A stretch of DNA of 64,000 nucleotides from an uncultured bacterium (GCA_937951895.1 CALFER010000047.1:1-64000); one strand, 5' to 3'. Shown: positions 43,710 to 54,698, numbered from the stretch's first letter. The notes: generated from the sequence alone by a model not told the origin. A program made the numbers and translations.

Positions 43710-44273
43710 TCAGCGTGCGCTGATCAATCCGAGTTTTCCGTCGGAGCGGCGGTACAGAACCTTGAACTGGTCCATCGCATGGGCGTCCCGGAAAACAAAG
43801 AGCTGTTCTTTCTGGAGTTCAAACTGCATCAACGCTTCCACGACGGACATCGGTTTGATCTCCATCTCCTCCATCTCGACGATCGTATTGTCGATCTCCT
43901 GCCGAACAATCTCGGATGCTTCAATCGCCTCCGGTTTTTCATCTTCCGGAGTGCCGATGGGTGTGGCGGACTCCGACTTTGTGCTTCGTCGGGCAATGCG
44001 TCGGTCTTTGCTGCGGCGGAGTTGTTTTTCGAGTTTATCGAGGACTTTATCGATGGACATGTACATATCGTCCGAGACTTCGACACCGGAGACGGTGTTC
44101 TTTTTCCCTTTGAGAGTGATTTCCGCACGATGTCGGTACTTCTCCACGCTCAGCGTCACATGAGCTTCTACGATCATGTCCATGTATCGTTTGAGTTTGT
44201 CGATCTTGCTTTCGGTGTATTTTTTGAGCGCATCAGTGAGTTCCATGTGTCGTGCCGTGAATTGTACTTGCAT
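43710..44273 (-). CDS. hpf: Long-form ribosome hibernation promoting factor
   Basis: A 187-residue protein. The N-terminal ~100 residues (VQFTARHMELTDALKKYTESKIDKL, ISLKGK-like and DDMYMSIDKVLDKLEKQL) bind the 30S decoding region. After a linker, the C-terminal domain (IKPMSVVEALMQFELQKEQLFVFRDA...VLYRRSDGKLGLI) mediates ribosome dimerisation into 100S particles. AGAGGT precedes the ATG. It follows rpoN, the conserved position in Gram-negatives. Confidence 0.94.
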   Translation of the reverse strand: MQVQFTARHMELTDALKKYTESKIDKLKRYMDMIVEAHVTLSVEKYRHRAEITLKGKKNTVSGVEVSDDMYMSIDKVLDKLEKQLRRSKDRRIARRSTKSESATPIGTPEDEKPEAIEASEIVRQEIDNTIVEMEEMEIKPMSVVEALMQFELQKEQLFVFRDAHAMDQFKVLYRRSDGKLGLISAR

Positions 44274-44341
44274 TCAGTACCTCTTTCTTGGGATACAACA
44301 CCCCATCTGGTTAAAAGGTTCAACTCGCAAGGATGGCCCTG

Positions 44342-45790
44342 TCAAAACGACCGCCTCCGATTGGAAGGCGGGACTTTGAGTTCTTCGCGATACTTCGCGA
44401 TGGTTCTTCGGGCGATATTGATCCCCTGATCCTGTATCTTCTTCATGATCTCGCGATCCGACAACGGTGTACGTGGATTCTCGTTCAGAATCAGGTTCTT
44501 GATCATTTCCTTCACCCGGATTGAGGAGACATCTTCTCCATCGAGAGAGCTCAACCCGCTGTGGAAAAAGAATTTTATTTCGAAAATGCCCTGAGGCGTA
44601 AACATGTATTTATTGGTGGAAACCCGGCTGACAGTGGATTCATGCATCGAAATATCCTCAGCCACATCCCTCAACACCAACGGCTTCAGTGCCGTGATAC
44701 CGGAATCGAAAAATGCCCGCTGAAACTTCAAAATACTCTCGGCGACCTTGTATATCGTCCGCTGGCGCTGCTCGACGCTTTTAATCAACCATAATGCATT
44801 ACGAAACTTCTGTTCGACATATTGCCGAGTCGCCGAATCTGTCCCCTCATCCTTGTACTTCTGGTACAATTTGTTGATCTTCAATCGCGGCAATCCCTGT
44901 TCATTCAAGACGATCTTGTAATCATCATCGACTTTATAGATATAGACATCCGGCTGAATGTACTGAACAGTCGAGTCTCCGAATGCGCGGCCGGGCTTGG
45001 GTTCGAGAGTCCGGATGAAGTCAGCGGCCAGCTGAACTTCTTCAACCGGCACTTGAAGTTCCTTGGCTATCTCTTTGAAAGCATTACGTTCGAGGCGGGA
45101 CAGGTACTTCGAGATAATGACTTCAGCGAGCGGATGATGAGCGAACTCGGCGTTTTTCACCTGAATCAGGAGGCATTCCTCGAGAGATCGGGCGGCCACT
45201 CCAAGGGGGTCGAAGCCCTGGATGATTGTCAGAACCATCTCGACTTCTTCTTTGATCGTGTTAGATTTGTCCGCAATCTCATCGACGGCGATCTTCAGAT
45301 ATCCGTCATCTTCGATGTTGCCGATGATGAGCACGCCGATCTGCTGTTGCCGTTTATTGAGATGCGTCAGGCTGAGCTGCCACAAGAGATGCTCTGTAAG
45401 TGTCAAACTGCGATGAATGATGTTCTCATAGGCAAACGGAGTCTTCTCCTCGGTCGGGTTGTACCCGTAATCCACTCCGTTGTCGAAGTAGCTTTCCCAG
45501 TCCATCTCGCCGAGTGCGTGCTTGGGATCGATCGGTTCCGCTTCCATCGAAACGGCGTTCTCTTCTCCCCCGTCCGACGGTGTGGCAGGAGCGGATTCCT
45601 GCATCGAAACGACCGGATCTGACGCGCTGGCCTCGAGATCGAACGCGGGATTTTCCTGCAACTCCGTATTGATGGCCTCGATCAGTTCCATCTTATTGAG
45701 TTGGAGCAATCGGATGGCCAGCTGGAGATTGGGTGTCATGACCAGCTTCTGCGTCAATTTCAGGTTGAGGCGTTGCTCCATTCCAATCAT
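44342..45790 (-). CDS. rpoN: RNA polymerase sigma-54 factor
   Basis: A 482-residue protein. The Gln/Leu-rich region I ([31 protein letters not shown]) binds the activator, region II is acidic, the core-binding region follows, and the RpoN box [12 protein letters not shown] near the end reads the -24 element. It overlaps lptB by four bases (ATGA), with a second in-frame ATG three codons later. It needs an enhancer-binding ATPase, none of which is in this window. A matching promoter is at 35458-35473. Confidence 0.96.
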   Translation of the reverse strand: MIGMEQRLNLKLTQKLVMTPNLQLAIRLLQLNKMELIEAINTELQENPAFDLEASASDPVVSMQESAPATPSDGGEENAVSMEAEPIDPKHALGEMDWESYFDNGVDYGYNPTEEKTPFAYENIIHRSLTLTEHLLWQLSLTHLNKRQQQIGVLIIGNIEDDGYLKIAVDEIADKSNTIKEEVEMVLTIIQGFDPLGVAARSLEECLLIQVKNAEFAHHPLAEVIISKYLSRLERNAFKEIAKELQVPVEEVQLAADFIRTLEPKPGRAFGDSTVQYIQPDVYIYKVDDDYKIVLNEQGLPRLKINKLYQKYKDEGTDSATRQYVEQKFRNALWLIKSVEQRQRTIYKVAESILKFQRAFFDSGITALKPLVLRDVAEDISMHESTVSRVSTNKYMFTPQGIFEIKFFFHSGLSSLDGEDVSSIRVKEMIKNLILNENPRTPLSDREIMKKIQDQGINIARRTIAKYREELKVPPSNRRRSF

Positions 45791-46584
45791 GTCGGCATCG
45801 TCCTTTCCATGGCCTGAACCGAATGGGCATGCGGAGAATCCGGGGAGGCGGATGCGGAGCGCAGCAACTGAAACTTTTCCCCCAGATAGAGCCTGCGTAC
45901 ATCGGGTGACGAAGCGATCTGATCGGATGTGCCGCTCGCCAGAATACTCCCATCCGTGATGATGTAAGCCCGGTCTGTTATCTCGAGTGTATCACGGACA
46001 TTGTGATCGGTGATCAGAATGCCAATACCCTTGTCGCGAAGGTGGTTGACGATGGATTTGATATCTTCCACGGCGAGAGGATCAATGCCTGCAAATGGTT
46101 CGTCCAGAAGAATGTAAGATGGCGAACAGACCAGCGTGCGCGCAATCTCGACCCTCCGGCGCTCACCACCGGATAACACAAACGCCTTCTGCCGAGCCAC
46201 GCGAAGGATTCCGAGTTCCGTGAGAACGGATTCCAGGCGCAGCTGGTACTCCTGGGAAGAAATCGGCAGTGTTTCAAGAATTGCCTTGATGTTTTCCTCA
46301 ACGGTCATCTTGCGAAAAATCGAGGGTTCCTGAGTCAGATAACCGATGCCTCTGCGCGCCCTCTGATACATCGGCAATGTTCCGATATCCTCGCCGTTGA
46401 GCATCACACGGCCGGCATCGGGTCTGGCCAATCCGACGATCATGTAGAAAGTCGTGGTTTTCCCTGCTCCATTGGGTCCGAGAAGCCCGACGACCTCACC
46501 CCGTTTGACATGCAAAGAAACGCCATCAACGACGCGTCGTCTGCGATATTCTTTGACCAATGATTCGATGCGAAGTTCGGTCAT
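45787..46584 (-). CDS. lptB: LPS export ABC transporter ATPase LptB
   Basis: A 265-residue protein. Walker [21 protein letters not shown], then [18 protein letters not shown] (typical LptB Q-loop region), [33 protein letters not shown] and [12 protein letters not shown]. It powers LPS extraction by LptFG. Four-base overlaps join it to both lptCA and rpoN, the classical lptC-lptA-lptB-rpoN order. Confidence 0.95.
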   Translation of the reverse strand: MTELRIESLVKEYRRRRVVDGVSLHVKRGEVVGLLGPNGAGKTTTFYMIVGLARPDAGRVMLNGEDIGTLPMYQRARRGIGYLTQEPSIFRKMTVEENIKAILETLPISSQEYQLRLESVLTELGILRVARQKAFVLSGGERRRVEIARTLVCSPSYILLDEPFAGIDPLAVEDIKSIVNHLRDKGIGILITDHNVRDTLEITDRAYIITDGSILASGTSDQIASSPDVRRLYLGEKFQLLRSASASPDSPHAHSVQAMERTMPT

Positions 46585-48674
46585 CGGATCGCGCCACCCA
46601 GTTCCGAGGGCATGATCACAGAAAGTCCTTTTTCAATCGTGAATCGGTTCTCATCGACGAACACCTTGATTTCTTCGGCTTCGGCTCCCCGTTCCCCCTG
46701 CCAGATCCGGCACTTTTCTGCGTCAGAGCCCTTCAATACGATTATAGAATTTCCGGCTGAATAGGTCAATGAACTCCCGGTCGCATGAAAGGCATCCTGA
46801 CGAAGTTCCACTTTCCCCTGGGCTTCGGCATTCTGAACCGTCTGCGATACCGGGTCGATGAACACCGATACCGTTTCCGCCTTCAATTCATACAGACCTT
46901 GACGGATCAGCACCTGATCCCTGAAAACGGCCAGGTTTTGACGCTGATCGAAGGATGCATACTGCGATGCGACATGGGTTTCCTTTCGATCGCTCACGGG
47001 TGTTTTCTCCGATCCCGGCTTCACCGGCTCCCCCGATGTCAGAACACCCGCGACATTTCCAAATGCCTCGATGATCTCACGATCCGTGACATATTCAAAC
47101 CGATCTGCCCTCAAACTGTTTTTTGTCTCCCAGAACGTCGCATTCCCGGACAGGATGGCGCGCCGGTCCGCATTCGTGTAAGTCAGCTTGTCTCCGGTCA
47201 GAATTCGACCCGATTCGGAGAGTTGGACCTTGCCATCCGCTTCGAGTCTCTGGAACTCCCGCGTTACCGGCTCGAACTGGATGCTCAGATTTTCGGAAGA
47301 AAACGAGTTGTCTCCCTGTACACCCCGGACATCCCCATTGGCCACGACGTGACCGCGCTGTTCATCCAGCACAGCCTGGTTGCAGAAGACCTGGGTTTCC
47401 GCCTGAGGCTGTTTCGACTGGGTCATGCTGAACAGTCCCAACCCCTTCGCCGGGCGGTCCGAGTCTGTCCCGGGAATCACCAGTTTCACCTGCTCCTCCG
47501 CCTGATACACCCGGATGCCATACTTGATCTGGATCATCATGGCTTCAACAGAGGAACCATCCGCGCGGTGGATCGACGCATCCCCGGATAACTGCGCCGT
47601 CTGTTCCGCCAGATTCACTGCGAGTGCACCACACGAGGCATTCAGATCCGTATGCTGGATCTCAACCCCCCCAGCCGCCTTCACCGTGCTGATCTGATGA
47701 GTCGATTCATCATAGAAACAGGTGAAAGAATCCGAAAACAGATGCTGCGTACCCTGTCGAATGGCCACATTGTCACGCAGGTCGAGACGCCGGGCGACCA
47801 GATCGACGGTCAGGTTGGATGCCGTGACGTGAATGACCGGTTCAGGACCTGCGGTCGATGGTCCCGGGGCGAAATCCACTGTCACACCATTTAAACCGGA
47901 AAATCGCTGCTGCGTAAACTCGAAGTGAAGCTGTCCTGCCTTCAAACAGTCCGATCCCCAGAACACTTCCGGGTTCCCCAGGTAATCCAGCACCTGATCC
48001 TTGATATGGTAGATGGCCTTTCGTGCCTTCGCGATGACCGGGATTCCCGGGTTGATTTCCTCGGATCGTATCACCCCAGGTCCGATCTGGGTGATGATGT
48101 TATCTTCAAGAGTGACAAGGTTCAGGTTCAGGTTGACGGTAAGTTTCTCACCGGTTGTCTGATACTGACTGTAATTGGCCCGGACAGCCCCATAGCCTTC
48201 CATGGTTTTGAGATTGATATCATAACTGAGGTACTGGCATGTGAGTTCAAGCAGATCCGGATTCCCCGCTTCAATCACTTTGCAGATAACATCTCCCTCG
48301 ACGATGACCATCTGCTTGGACTCATCCCAGTGTCCAGTCTGAGCTGTCAGTTCATATCGACGGTCATCCTTCCCATAAAACACGGCTTTCTGAATCTTTT
48401 TCAGAAGAAATGCTTTGTTTTTCTGATATTTTTCAGCTCGTTCAGCGTATATCTCAAACTTCAACACTCCCTGATCCGTGATGGTGTGCGTAAAAGGTTG
48501 AATCACGATTTCAGGAGAATCGACGCCTGGAGACGGTGTTTCCGGCAGGCCTGTGGGAGCTGCGGGTTCGCTCCTGTCTTCAAACATGAGCGGGAGGAGG
48601 TAAGTAACACCTAAAAGCACGACGATGCCGGCCAGTGTGAGAAGGACAGTCGTGAAAGAGCGCCTGGCGGACAT
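46581..48674 (-). CDS. Fused LptC/LptA-type LPS transport protein with several OstA units
   Basis: A 697-residue protein from the ATG at 48674. One membrane helix (residues ~6-28). An LptC-like jellyroll follows to about residue 215 ([27 protein letters not shown]). Then at least three OstA/LptA-type blocks: one around [19 protein letters not shown], one around [21 protein letters not shown] and [10 protein letters not shown], one around [20 protein letters not shown]. LptC and LptA are normally separate proteins of about 190 residues. A fused, multi-unit chain could itself bridge the periplasm. The position before lptB and rpoN supports the assignment. Ribosome site weak. Confidence 0.8.
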   Translation of the reverse strand: MSARRSFTTVLLTLAGIVVLLGVTYLLPLMFEDRSEPAAPTGLPETPSPGVDSPEIVIQPFTHTITDQGVLKFEIYAERAEKYQKNKAFLLKKIQKAVFYGKDDRRYELTAQTGHWDESKQMVIVEGDVICKVIEAGNPDLLELTCQYLSYDINLKTMEGYGAVRANYSQYQTTGEKLTVNLNLNLVTLEDNIITQIGPGVIRSEEINPGIPVIAKARKAIYHIKDQVLDYLGNPEVFWGSDCLKAGQLHFEFTQQRFSGLNGVTVDFAPGPSTAGPEPVIHVTASNLTVDLVARRLDLRDNVAIRQGTQHLFSDSFTCFYDESTHQISTVKAAGGVEIQHTDLNASCGALAVNLAEQTAQLSGDASIHRADGSSVEAMMIQIKYGIRVYQAEEQVKLVIPGTDSDRPAKGLGLFSMTQSKQPQAETQVFCNQAVLDEQRGHVVANGDVRGVQGDNSFSSENLSIQFEPVTREFQRLEADGKVQLSESGRILTGDKLTYTNADRRAILSGNATFWETKNSLRADRFEYVTDREIIEAFGNVAGVLTSGEPVKPGSEKTPVSDRKETHVASQYASFDQRQNLAVFRDQVLIRQGLYELKAETVSVFIDPVSQTVQNAEAQGKVELRQDAFHATGSSLTYSAGNSIIVLKGSDAEKCRIWQGERGAEAEEIKVFVDENRFTIEKGLSVIMPSELGGAIR

Positions 48675-48687
48675 GATAATCCGACGT

Positions 48688-49185
48688 TCAGTCTTTGCGG
48701 AGTCTGGTGAAGAGATCCGTGAGTTTCCGCCAGGTCTGGTCGAGTGTTTGCGGAATAACACGAACATCACCACATGTTGTCATGAAATTGGTATCGCCGC
48801 TCCATCTTGGAATCATGTGGACATGCAGATGATCCTTCAAACCGGCACCGGCTGCCTCGCCGAGATTGACGCCGATGTTGAATCCATCCGGAGAGTATGC
48901 GATCCGGAGCGCATGTTCGGTTAACTGGACCCATTGAGCGAGTTCAGTCAATTCATCGGTCGGCACCAGAGAGAATGAGGCGACATGGGAAGCCGGAACG
49001 ATCATGAGGTGTCCGCTGACATATGGATACCGGTTCAACATCACCGCGATGCGCGCTCCTCGGGCAACGACCAGATTGGTCTCGTCATCGTGCTCATGGA
49101 ATGCCTTGCAGATGAAGCAATCCGTCACTTTAGGCCCCTCCAGATACGTCATGCGCCAAGGCGCCATCAGTATTTTCCGGTTCAT
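48688..49185 (-). CDS. HIT-family nucleotide hydrolase/phosphorylase
   Basis: A 165-residue protein; GGAGG precedes the ATG. It has CFICKAF (zinc-type pair), RYPYVSGHLMIVPASHVASF, NIGVNLGEAAGAGLKDHLHVHMIPRW, the last containing the catalytic HxHxH triad. The layout fits AP4A-phosphorylase-like HIT proteins that act on dinucleoside polyphosphates. It lies 13 bp upstream of lptCA in the same direction. Confidence 0.9.
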   Translation of the reverse strand: MNRKILMAPWRMTYLEGPKVTDCFICKAFHEHDDETNLVVARGARIAVMLNRYPYVSGHLMIVPASHVASFSLVPTDELTELAQWVQLTEHALRIAYSPDGFNIGVNLGEAAGAGLKDHLHVHMIPRWSGDTNFMTTCGDVRVIPQTLDQTWRKLTDLFTRLRKD

Positions 49186-49241
49186 GTCACCTCCTCACAC
49201 AACCTCAATTCATTATACCGGATGATACGCCGCAGTGTTCC

Positions 49242-49277
49242 AAAAAAAAAGAGGCTCACGCAGAACGTAAGCCTCTT
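49242..49277 (-). terminator. Rho-independent terminator after rpsA
   Basis: Minus strand: AAGAGGCTTACG / CGTGAGCCTCTT stem (one wobble), five-base loop, then nine T residues, shortly after the rpsA stop. Confidence 0.88.
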
Positions 49278-49292
49278 GATCGGGTTTCAGAA

Positions 49293-51167
49293 TTATTCCT
49301 GATTGTCGGAAGCCGGAGCGTCTGTTTCAGGTGTTTCGGATTCCGCCTTGTCCTTCTTCTTGCTGATCGATTTCAGATCCGATGGTTTCAACCCGATATT
49401 CCTGAGGAGCTCTTCGGTATTGATGATATCGGCCATGGTCGAGCGTCCCACGTTGACTTCATGCTGCTCCACCACTCCCTCTTCTGCTTCGATTCGTTCC
49501 ATCTCCTCGCGGAAGGCGCGAACAGACAGGCCGATCCGACGTTCTTCGACATCCACCTTGATCACCTTCATCGTCAGTTCGTCGTTAACCTGGCAGACAT
49601 CCTCGGGTCTGTTGATCCGGTCGGCACTCAATTCGGAGATATGGACAAGGCCCTCGATTCCGCCCTCCAATTCGACGAAAGCTCCGAATTCGGTCAACCG
49701 AACCACTTTGCCCTTCACGTTGTTCCCGATGAAGAACCGGTTCTCGACATCATCCCACGGATTCTCGCTCATCTGCTTCAGTCCGAGCGAGAGTCGTTCA
49801 TTTTCGACATCGATATCAAGCACCACGGTTTCGACAGAGTCACCCTTTTTCAGGATTTCGCTGGGGTGATTGATCCGGCGCGTCCATGACATATCCGAGA
49901 TATGGATCAGGCCATCGATTCCCTCTTCCAGTTCGATAAATGCGCCGAAATTCGTCAGATTGCGCACTTTACCACTCACACGGGAATTGATCGGATACGA
50001 ATCTTTCACCTTATCCCACGGATTCTGCTCACACTGTTTCATTCCCAGGCTGATGCGCTTGTTTGTGCGATCGACATCGAGCACTTCCGCCTCGACTTCC
50101 GCTCCGATCGATACGATCTTGGACGGATGCTTCACGCGGCGTGACCATGTCATTTCGGAAACATGCACCAGACCCTCGACACCCTCTTCCAATTCGACGA
50201 AGGCACCGTAATCTGTCAGGCTGATGATCTTGCCCGCAACCTTCTTGCCGATCGGATACTTCTCTTCGACGGATTCCCAGGGATCCGAATTTTTCTGTTT
50301 CAATCCGAGCGATACACGTTCATTCTCCTGATCGAATTTCAGGACCATGACTTCGATTTTATCGCCGATTCTCAGCATCTCACTCGGGTGATTGATGCGA
50401 CCCCATGACATATCGGTGATATGAAGGAGTCCGTCGATGCCCCCGAGATCGATGAACGCACCGTATTCCGTAATATTCTTGACGGTGCCTTCAACCAGAG
50501 CGCCTTCCTTGAGAGCCGCCAGAGTCTGTTCTTTCATCTTCCGGCGTTCTTCCTCGAGGATAACCCGTCGAGACAGCACGATGTTTCCACGCCGCTTGTT
50601 CAGTTTGATAACCTTCATTCTCAGGTTCTGACCGATCAGTTTTTCCGGGTCACGAACCGGACGCAAATCAATCTGAGATCCGGGCAGGAAAGCTCGAACG
50701 CCGATATCGACGGTCAGACCGCCCTTGATCCGCTCGATGACGCGCCCCTCGATCACTTCCTCGTTTTCAAATACCCGACTGATTTCATCCCATATCTTGA
50801 TCTTGTCGGCTTTTTCTTTGGAGAGAACGACGAGACCATCGGAATCTTCGGATTTTTCGAGGTAAACATCGATCAGGTCGCCGACCTTGATCGCTTCCGC
50901 TTCGAGCATGTTCCGGAACTCTTCGATCGGAATGATGCCCTCGGATTTGTATCCGACATCAACGAGCACTTCGTTTTCGTTGATTTGCAGAATCTTTCCC
51001 TTGACAACCTGTCCTTCGGTGATGTTCTGAAATGACTGGCTGTACAACTGTTCCATGAAGTTCGGGTCGACTTCATTGTTCCAATCCTGATCGAGAACGG
51101 AGTCGGATGGGAACTGTGACACTCCGGATGTGGGGGGTCCTCCAATAATCTTGGGTTTGTCGGTCAT
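49293..51167 (-). CDS. rpsA: 30S ribosomal protein S1
   Basis: A 624-residue protein with six S1 domains. The first two are divergent (QVVKGKILQINENEVLVDVGYKSEG; VIEGRVIERIKGGLTVDIGVRAFLPGSQID). The last four are canonical, with GAFIDLGGIDGLLHITDMSWGR-type cores. It holds mRNA on the 30S subunit. The acidic N-terminus and Lys-rich C-terminus are as usual. GGAGG lies 13 bases before the ATG, longer than normal spacing. cmk lies upstream, the classical pair. Confidence 0.95.
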   Translation of the reverse strand: MTDKPKIIGGPPTSGVSQFPSDSVLDQDWNNEVDPNFMEQLYSQSFQNITEGQVVKGKILQINENEVLVDVGYKSEGIIPIEEFRNMLEAEAIKVGDLIDVYLEKSEDSDGLVVLSKEKADKIKIWDEISRVFENEEVIEGRVIERIKGGLTVDIGVRAFLPGSQIDLRPVRDPEKLIGQNLRMKVIKLNKRRGNIVLSRRVILEEERRKMKEQTLAALKEGALVEGTVKNITEYGAFIDLGGIDGLLHITDMSWGRINHPSEMLRIGDKIEVMVLKFDQENERVSLGLKQKNSDPWESVEEKYPIGKKVAGKIISLTDYGAFVELEEGVEGLVHVSEMTWSRRVKHPSKIVSIGAEVEAEVLDVDRTNKRISLGMKQCEQNPWDKVKDSYPINSRVSGKVRNLTNFGAFIELEEGIDGLIHISDMSWTRRINHPSEILKKGDSVETVVLDIDVENERLSLGLKQMSENPWDDVENRFFIGNNVKGKVVRLTEFGAFVELEGGIEGLVHISELSADRINRPEDVCQVNDELTMKVIKVDVEERRIGLSVRAFREEMERIEAEEGVVEQHEVNVGRSTMADIINTEELLRNIGLKPSDLKSISKKKDKAESETPETDAPASDNQE

Positions 51168-51279
51168 GGTTAAAACATATCCTCCTTAGAATACTCGATT
51201 CCCGGGTGAAATTGATCGCATCGCGATCTCCGGGAATCTCAGATTTCCAGCACTTTCTTCGCTGGATCGACGGGGCGAC

Positions 51280-51307
51280 ACTATACCATCGGCCGGGATG
51301 AATTCAA
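51280..51307 (-). promoter_or_regulatory. Candidate rpsA promoter
   Basis: Minus strand: TTGAAT, 16 bases, TATAGT, between cmk and rpsA. It would give a leader of about 105 bases, long enough for autoregulation by S1, though no specific structure is evident. Confidence 0.55.
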
Positions 51308-51314
51308 TAGAATA

Positions 51315-52013
51315 TCAGCGATTTTTTCGCACGTGCCCGACAACGAGATCGACCACCTCGAGAATCGTCATCTCGGAACTGTCGACCACGATCGCATCGT
51401 CGGCCTGCACAAGCGGCGCAATCGCCCGCGACATATCCTGTTGATCACGCTGTCGGATGCCTTCGAATATCTGCTCATAGTCGACGTCGCCGTGTCGGGT
51501 TTTTTCCTCGAGATATCTACGTTTGGCCCGAGCTTCATCTGAAGCAGTCAGGAAAAACTTCCATTTCGCATCCGGGAACACCACCGTTCCCATATCGCGC
51601 CCCTCTGCAACGATCCTCCCGCATTCTCCGATCCGTCTCTGCAACCCTGAACAAAACCGCCTCACGTCAGGATTTTTCGATGCCGCGGAAGCCATGGCCC
51701 CCATTTCAGGACGCCGGATCTCCTCCGTGACATCCCTCGAATCCAGAGATACGCGCATGACGGCCCCCGAGATACCCACCTCCAGCTTCAGGCTGCTGAG
51801 AAAGAGGGTGACTGCCGTCTGGTCATTCAGATCGATACCGGAGGAAAACAGGCCCAGGGCGACTGCACGATACATCGCTCCAGTATCGAGAAACGCATAA
51901 CCCAGACGGTTTGCAGTCAAACGAGCAATCGTGCTCTTCCCTGCTCCGGCAGGTCCGTCAATCGTTACGATATTCAGTCGTGTACCCGATTCCATTGGCC
52001 TCCGATCAATCAT
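51315..52013 (-). CDS. cmk: Cytidylate kinase
   Basis: A 232-residue protein. VTIDGPAGAGKSTIARLTANRLGYAFLDTGAMYRAVAL is the CMP-kinase P-loop region, and GRDMGTVVFPDAKWKFFLTAS plus RQRDQQDMSRAIAPL follow. It phosphorylates CMP and dCMP. The first ATG (52013) overlaps der by 8 bp; an ATG at 51995 just after GGAGG is an alternative with a short spacer. Confidence 0.94.
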   Translation of the reverse strand: MIDRRPMESGTRLNIVTIDGPAGAGKSTIARLTANRLGYAFLDTGAMYRAVALGLFSSGIDLNDQTAVTLFLSSLKLEVGISGAVMRVSLDSRDVTEEIRRPEMGAMASAASKNPDVRRFCSGLQRRIGECGRIVAEGRDMGTVVFPDAKWKFFLTASDEARAKRRYLEEKTRHGDVDYEQIFEGIRQRDQQDMSRAIAPLVQADDAIVVDSSEMTILEVVDLVVGHVRKNR

Positions 52014-53337
52014 GCTTATGTTTCATCACCAGCCGTACCGGACATCCTTCGAAATCGAACTCCTCTCGGATGCGGTTGATCAGATAACGCTCATACGAAA
52101 AATGAATCTTCTTGTGTGTATTGGTGAAGATCAGGAATGTGGGAGGACGTTTCGAAACCTGCGCACCATAGTAAAACTTCAAGAGCCGACTGTGATCCCT
52201 GCGAGGCGGAGTATGGTATTTCTGAGCATCCTGGATGATCCGATTGAGCGATGAAGTCGGCGTATCGCGTTCCATGTTGCCGAACACATGATCGATGATG
52301 GAAAAGATCTTGAAGACACGATCCTTCGTCATCGCAGAAAAAGTGATGACTGGCGCCCAACTCAGAAATGGCAATTTGAACTGGATGTTTTCACGTAATT
52401 GTTGATAGTACTCCTGTGTTTTCTGCGTCAGATCCCATTTGTTGGCCGCGATGATACACCCCTTGCCTGCCTTGAGAATATATCCGGCGACATGTGCATC
52501 CTGCTGCGTGATCTCCTGCGAAGCGTCAATCAGCAAAATGGCGATATCGCATCGTTCGATACTCTTCATCGCCATGATGGACGCGATTTTATCCAGTTTT
52601 TCACGGGTTTTCCCGATGCGTCTCAAACCCGCCGTGTCGATGAAGGTGTAGGAGCGATCATTGTACCGATACGTACTATCGACCGAATCCCGAGTCGTAC
52701 CCGGAATGTCCGTGACAATATGCCGCTCCTCTCCCAGAATCGCATTGATGAAGGATGACTTTCCGACGTTCGGCCGCCCGACCACCGCGATCCTCGGACC
52801 AGTCGGACCGAGGTTCTCAGACTCTTCTTCCATCGCCTGGACACCCAGTCGCCTGAGGATTTCGTCGTTCAGAGTTTCGATGCCCAGGTTGTGTTCAGCG
52901 GATACCGGGATCGGATCACCAAGACCCATAGCGTGAAACTCGTGCACCAGATCCAACACCGCGGGGATATCCACCTTGTTGGCAACAAGAATGATCGGTT
53001 TGCCCGATTTTCTGAGCAGGTCGGCAATCTGGATGTCCTCGGCCAGCATCCCGGCTCTCACATCGACGACGAACAGCACGAGATCGGCGAAATCGAGTGT
53101 CAGTCGGGCTTGTCTTTGAGCGAGCACCGCGGGACTGTCTTTCAGATCAGGATCCAGTCCCCCGGTATCGCACAGCACGAATCGATGTCCTCTCCAAGAA
53201 TACCGGCCGTCCTTCCTGTCACGCGTTACGCCAGGCGTATCTTCAACGATCGCAGCGCGATTCCTGCACAGACGGTTGAACAATGTCGATTTCCCGACAT
53301 TGACGCGACCCATGATGCTCAACGTGAAACTCGCCAT
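52006..53337 (-). CDS. der: Ribosome-assembly GTPase Der (EngA)
   Basis: A 443-residue protein with two GTPase domains and a C-terminal KH-like domain. First G1 IMGRVNVGKSTLFNRL, second G1 VVGRPNVGKSSFINAI; NKVD and NKWDL as G4 motifs; DTGGL and DTAGLRRIGK as G3. It matures the 50S subunit. The start at 53337 is chosen because the fold begins immediately; the 21 upstream codons overlap the DUF512 gene. Confidence 0.96.
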   Translation of the reverse strand: MASFTLSIMGRVNVGKSTLFNRLCRNRAAIVEDTPGVTRDRKDGRYSWRGHRFVLCDTGGLDPDLKDSPAVLAQRQARLTLDFADLVLFVVDVRAGMLAEDIQIADLLRKSGKPIILVANKVDIPAVLDLVHEFHAMGLGDPIPVSAEHNLGIETLNDEILRRLGVQAMEEESENLGPTGPRIAVVGRPNVGKSSFINAILGEERHIVTDIPGTTRDSVDSTYRYNDRSYTFIDTAGLRRIGKTREKLDKIASIMAMKSIERCDIAILLIDASQEITQQDAHVAGYILKAGKGCIIAANKWDLTQKTQEYYQQLRENIQFKLPFLSWAPVITFSAMTKDRVFKIFSIIDHVFGNMERDTPTSSLNRIIQDAQKYHTPPRRDHSRLLKFYYGAQVSKRPPTFLIFTNTHKKIHFSYERYLINRIREEFDFEGCPVRLVMKHKHD

Positions 53338-53351
53338 ACTCCATCCGGTCC

Positions 53352-54698
53352 TCAAGCGTCCGACGCTTGCTGGAAAATGTGTCCACGATCCCGAAGACAC
53401 GATCGGAGGACTTTATACAGAGAATCGATGCCGGGCTCAATGATGAAAACGGACGCGTTCGTCGCATGGGTAACCGTATCGACCGTCACGTCATCGATAA
53501 ACCGTTCCTGATCGGATTGAAGCATGACGGACGGGATAAACACCCGGTCATTTCGGGCCTCGTGACCGATCTGGCGAATCAGATCGCGCCCGGAAACCAG
53601 TCCCGCAACCGTAACGGTTTCGCCGAAATGATCGTTCCGGATCGCGATGAGCTTGATGTACGAAGGAATCCGTCCCCGGAACCATCGCTCGATCAGCGAT
53701 CGCAACACGGGGTAGGCCGCAGTGCCGGTCACAAACCAGTATCGTTCCCCCGTCTCACCCTCGGCTCGTTCCTGCCATCCTTCGAATTTCCGCCTTCGTA
53801 AACCTCCATCCATCATGGCTCTGAGCATGCCGACACCATTTTCCAACTGCGCATAGTCTCCATAATACCGCGATGAAGGAACCGGTATACCGGCTTTCAG
53901 AAACAACTCATCGGAACATGCCAGCCAGCCGGGGGGGATGGAAGGCACCTGAGTATCGATATCCCGAATCACCCCGGCGGCCCATTCCGATGACACCGGT
54001 TCGATCGGGATCAGGCCATCACGATGCCGGGTCAACCCGACCGGGATCACCGCCAGCGATTGCAGGTTCGGTTGGTATCCCATCAACTCGCGCACACTCC
54101 GGATGAGGTGTTCACCATCGTTCCATCCGGGAACCAGTACGATCTGTCCATGGAACCTGAGATCGAGTTCGACGAGGCGATCGAGCAGCCGACGAATCGG
54201 AACCGATCGTTTGATCCCCATCAGGCGTCTCCTGAGATCATCCTCCACGGTATGGATCGACAGGTAGAGCGGATGCAGCCGCAGACGCCCGATTCGCTCG
54301 AGCTCACGTTCCGTGATATGGGACAGCGTCACGTAATGTCCGAACAGAAAACTGAACCGATAATCTTCATCCTTGAATCGCAACGCTGCTCGAGATCCCG
54401 GAGCATTCTGATCGGCGAAACAGAATATACAGGCGTTTCCGCAGGGTTTGCATCGAATCGGTTCGGTAGTTATTCCGAGATCTGTTTCTTCGCGTTTCCT
54501 GATCCGAATCGAAAGATGGCCCGGTTCGTTCAAAACATCCAGAGAAATCTCGGTTTGATGATTTACGAACAGCAGATCGAGTTCATCGAGGGTTTCATGC
54601 CCGTCCAGTCTCAGAATGCGCATACCCGGCCGGATTCCGGCCCGTGCTGCGGGAGATGCCGCCCGCACAGCCAGAACCGGGATTCCCGTGTGTTTCAT
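53352..54698 (-). CDS. DUF512 protein: PDZ-like domain plus radical-SAM-type cysteine cluster
   Basis: A 448-residue protein. Residues 1-~65 are PDZ-like (VLAVRAASPAARAGIRPGMRIL). PCGNACIFCFADQ carries the three-Cys cluster typical of radical SAM-like proteins, and FSFLFGHYVTLSHI, PLYLSIHTV, QIVLVPGWNDG and YYGDYAQLENGVGML are DUF512 signatures. The gene is a known neighbour of der, suggesting a ribosome or tRNA maturation role, but the reaction is not known. It overlaps the next upstream gene by four bases. Confidence 0.88.
   Translation of the reverse strand: MKHTGIPVLAVRAASPAARAGIRPGMRILRLDGHETLDELDLLFVNHQTEISLDVLNEPGHLSIRIRKREETDLGITTEPIRCKPCGNACIFCFADQNAPGSRAALRFKDEDYRFSFLFGHYVTLSHITERELERIGRLRLHPLYLSIHTVEDDLRRRLMGIKRSVPIRRLLDRLVELDLRFHGQIVLVPGWNDGEHLIRSVRELMGYQPNLQSLAVIPVGLTRHRDGLIPIEPVSSEWAAGVIRDIDTQVPSIPPGWLACSDELFLKAGIPVPSSRYYGDYAQLENGVGMLRAMMDGGLRRRKFEGWQERAEGETGERYWFVTGTAAYPVLRSLIERWFRGRIPSYIKLIAIRNDHFGETVTVAGLVSGRDLIRQIGHEARNDRVFIPSVMLQSDQERFIDDVTVDTVTHATNASVFIIEPGIDSLYKVLRSCLRDRGHIFQQASDA

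Noticed and set aside
44822..45622. 266-codon plus-strand ORF inside rpoN
   Set aside because: Antisense shadow of a well-conserved gene; no recognisable domain.
47925..48614. 229-codon plus-strand ORF inside lptCA
   Set aside because: Antisense shadow without motifs or ribosome site.
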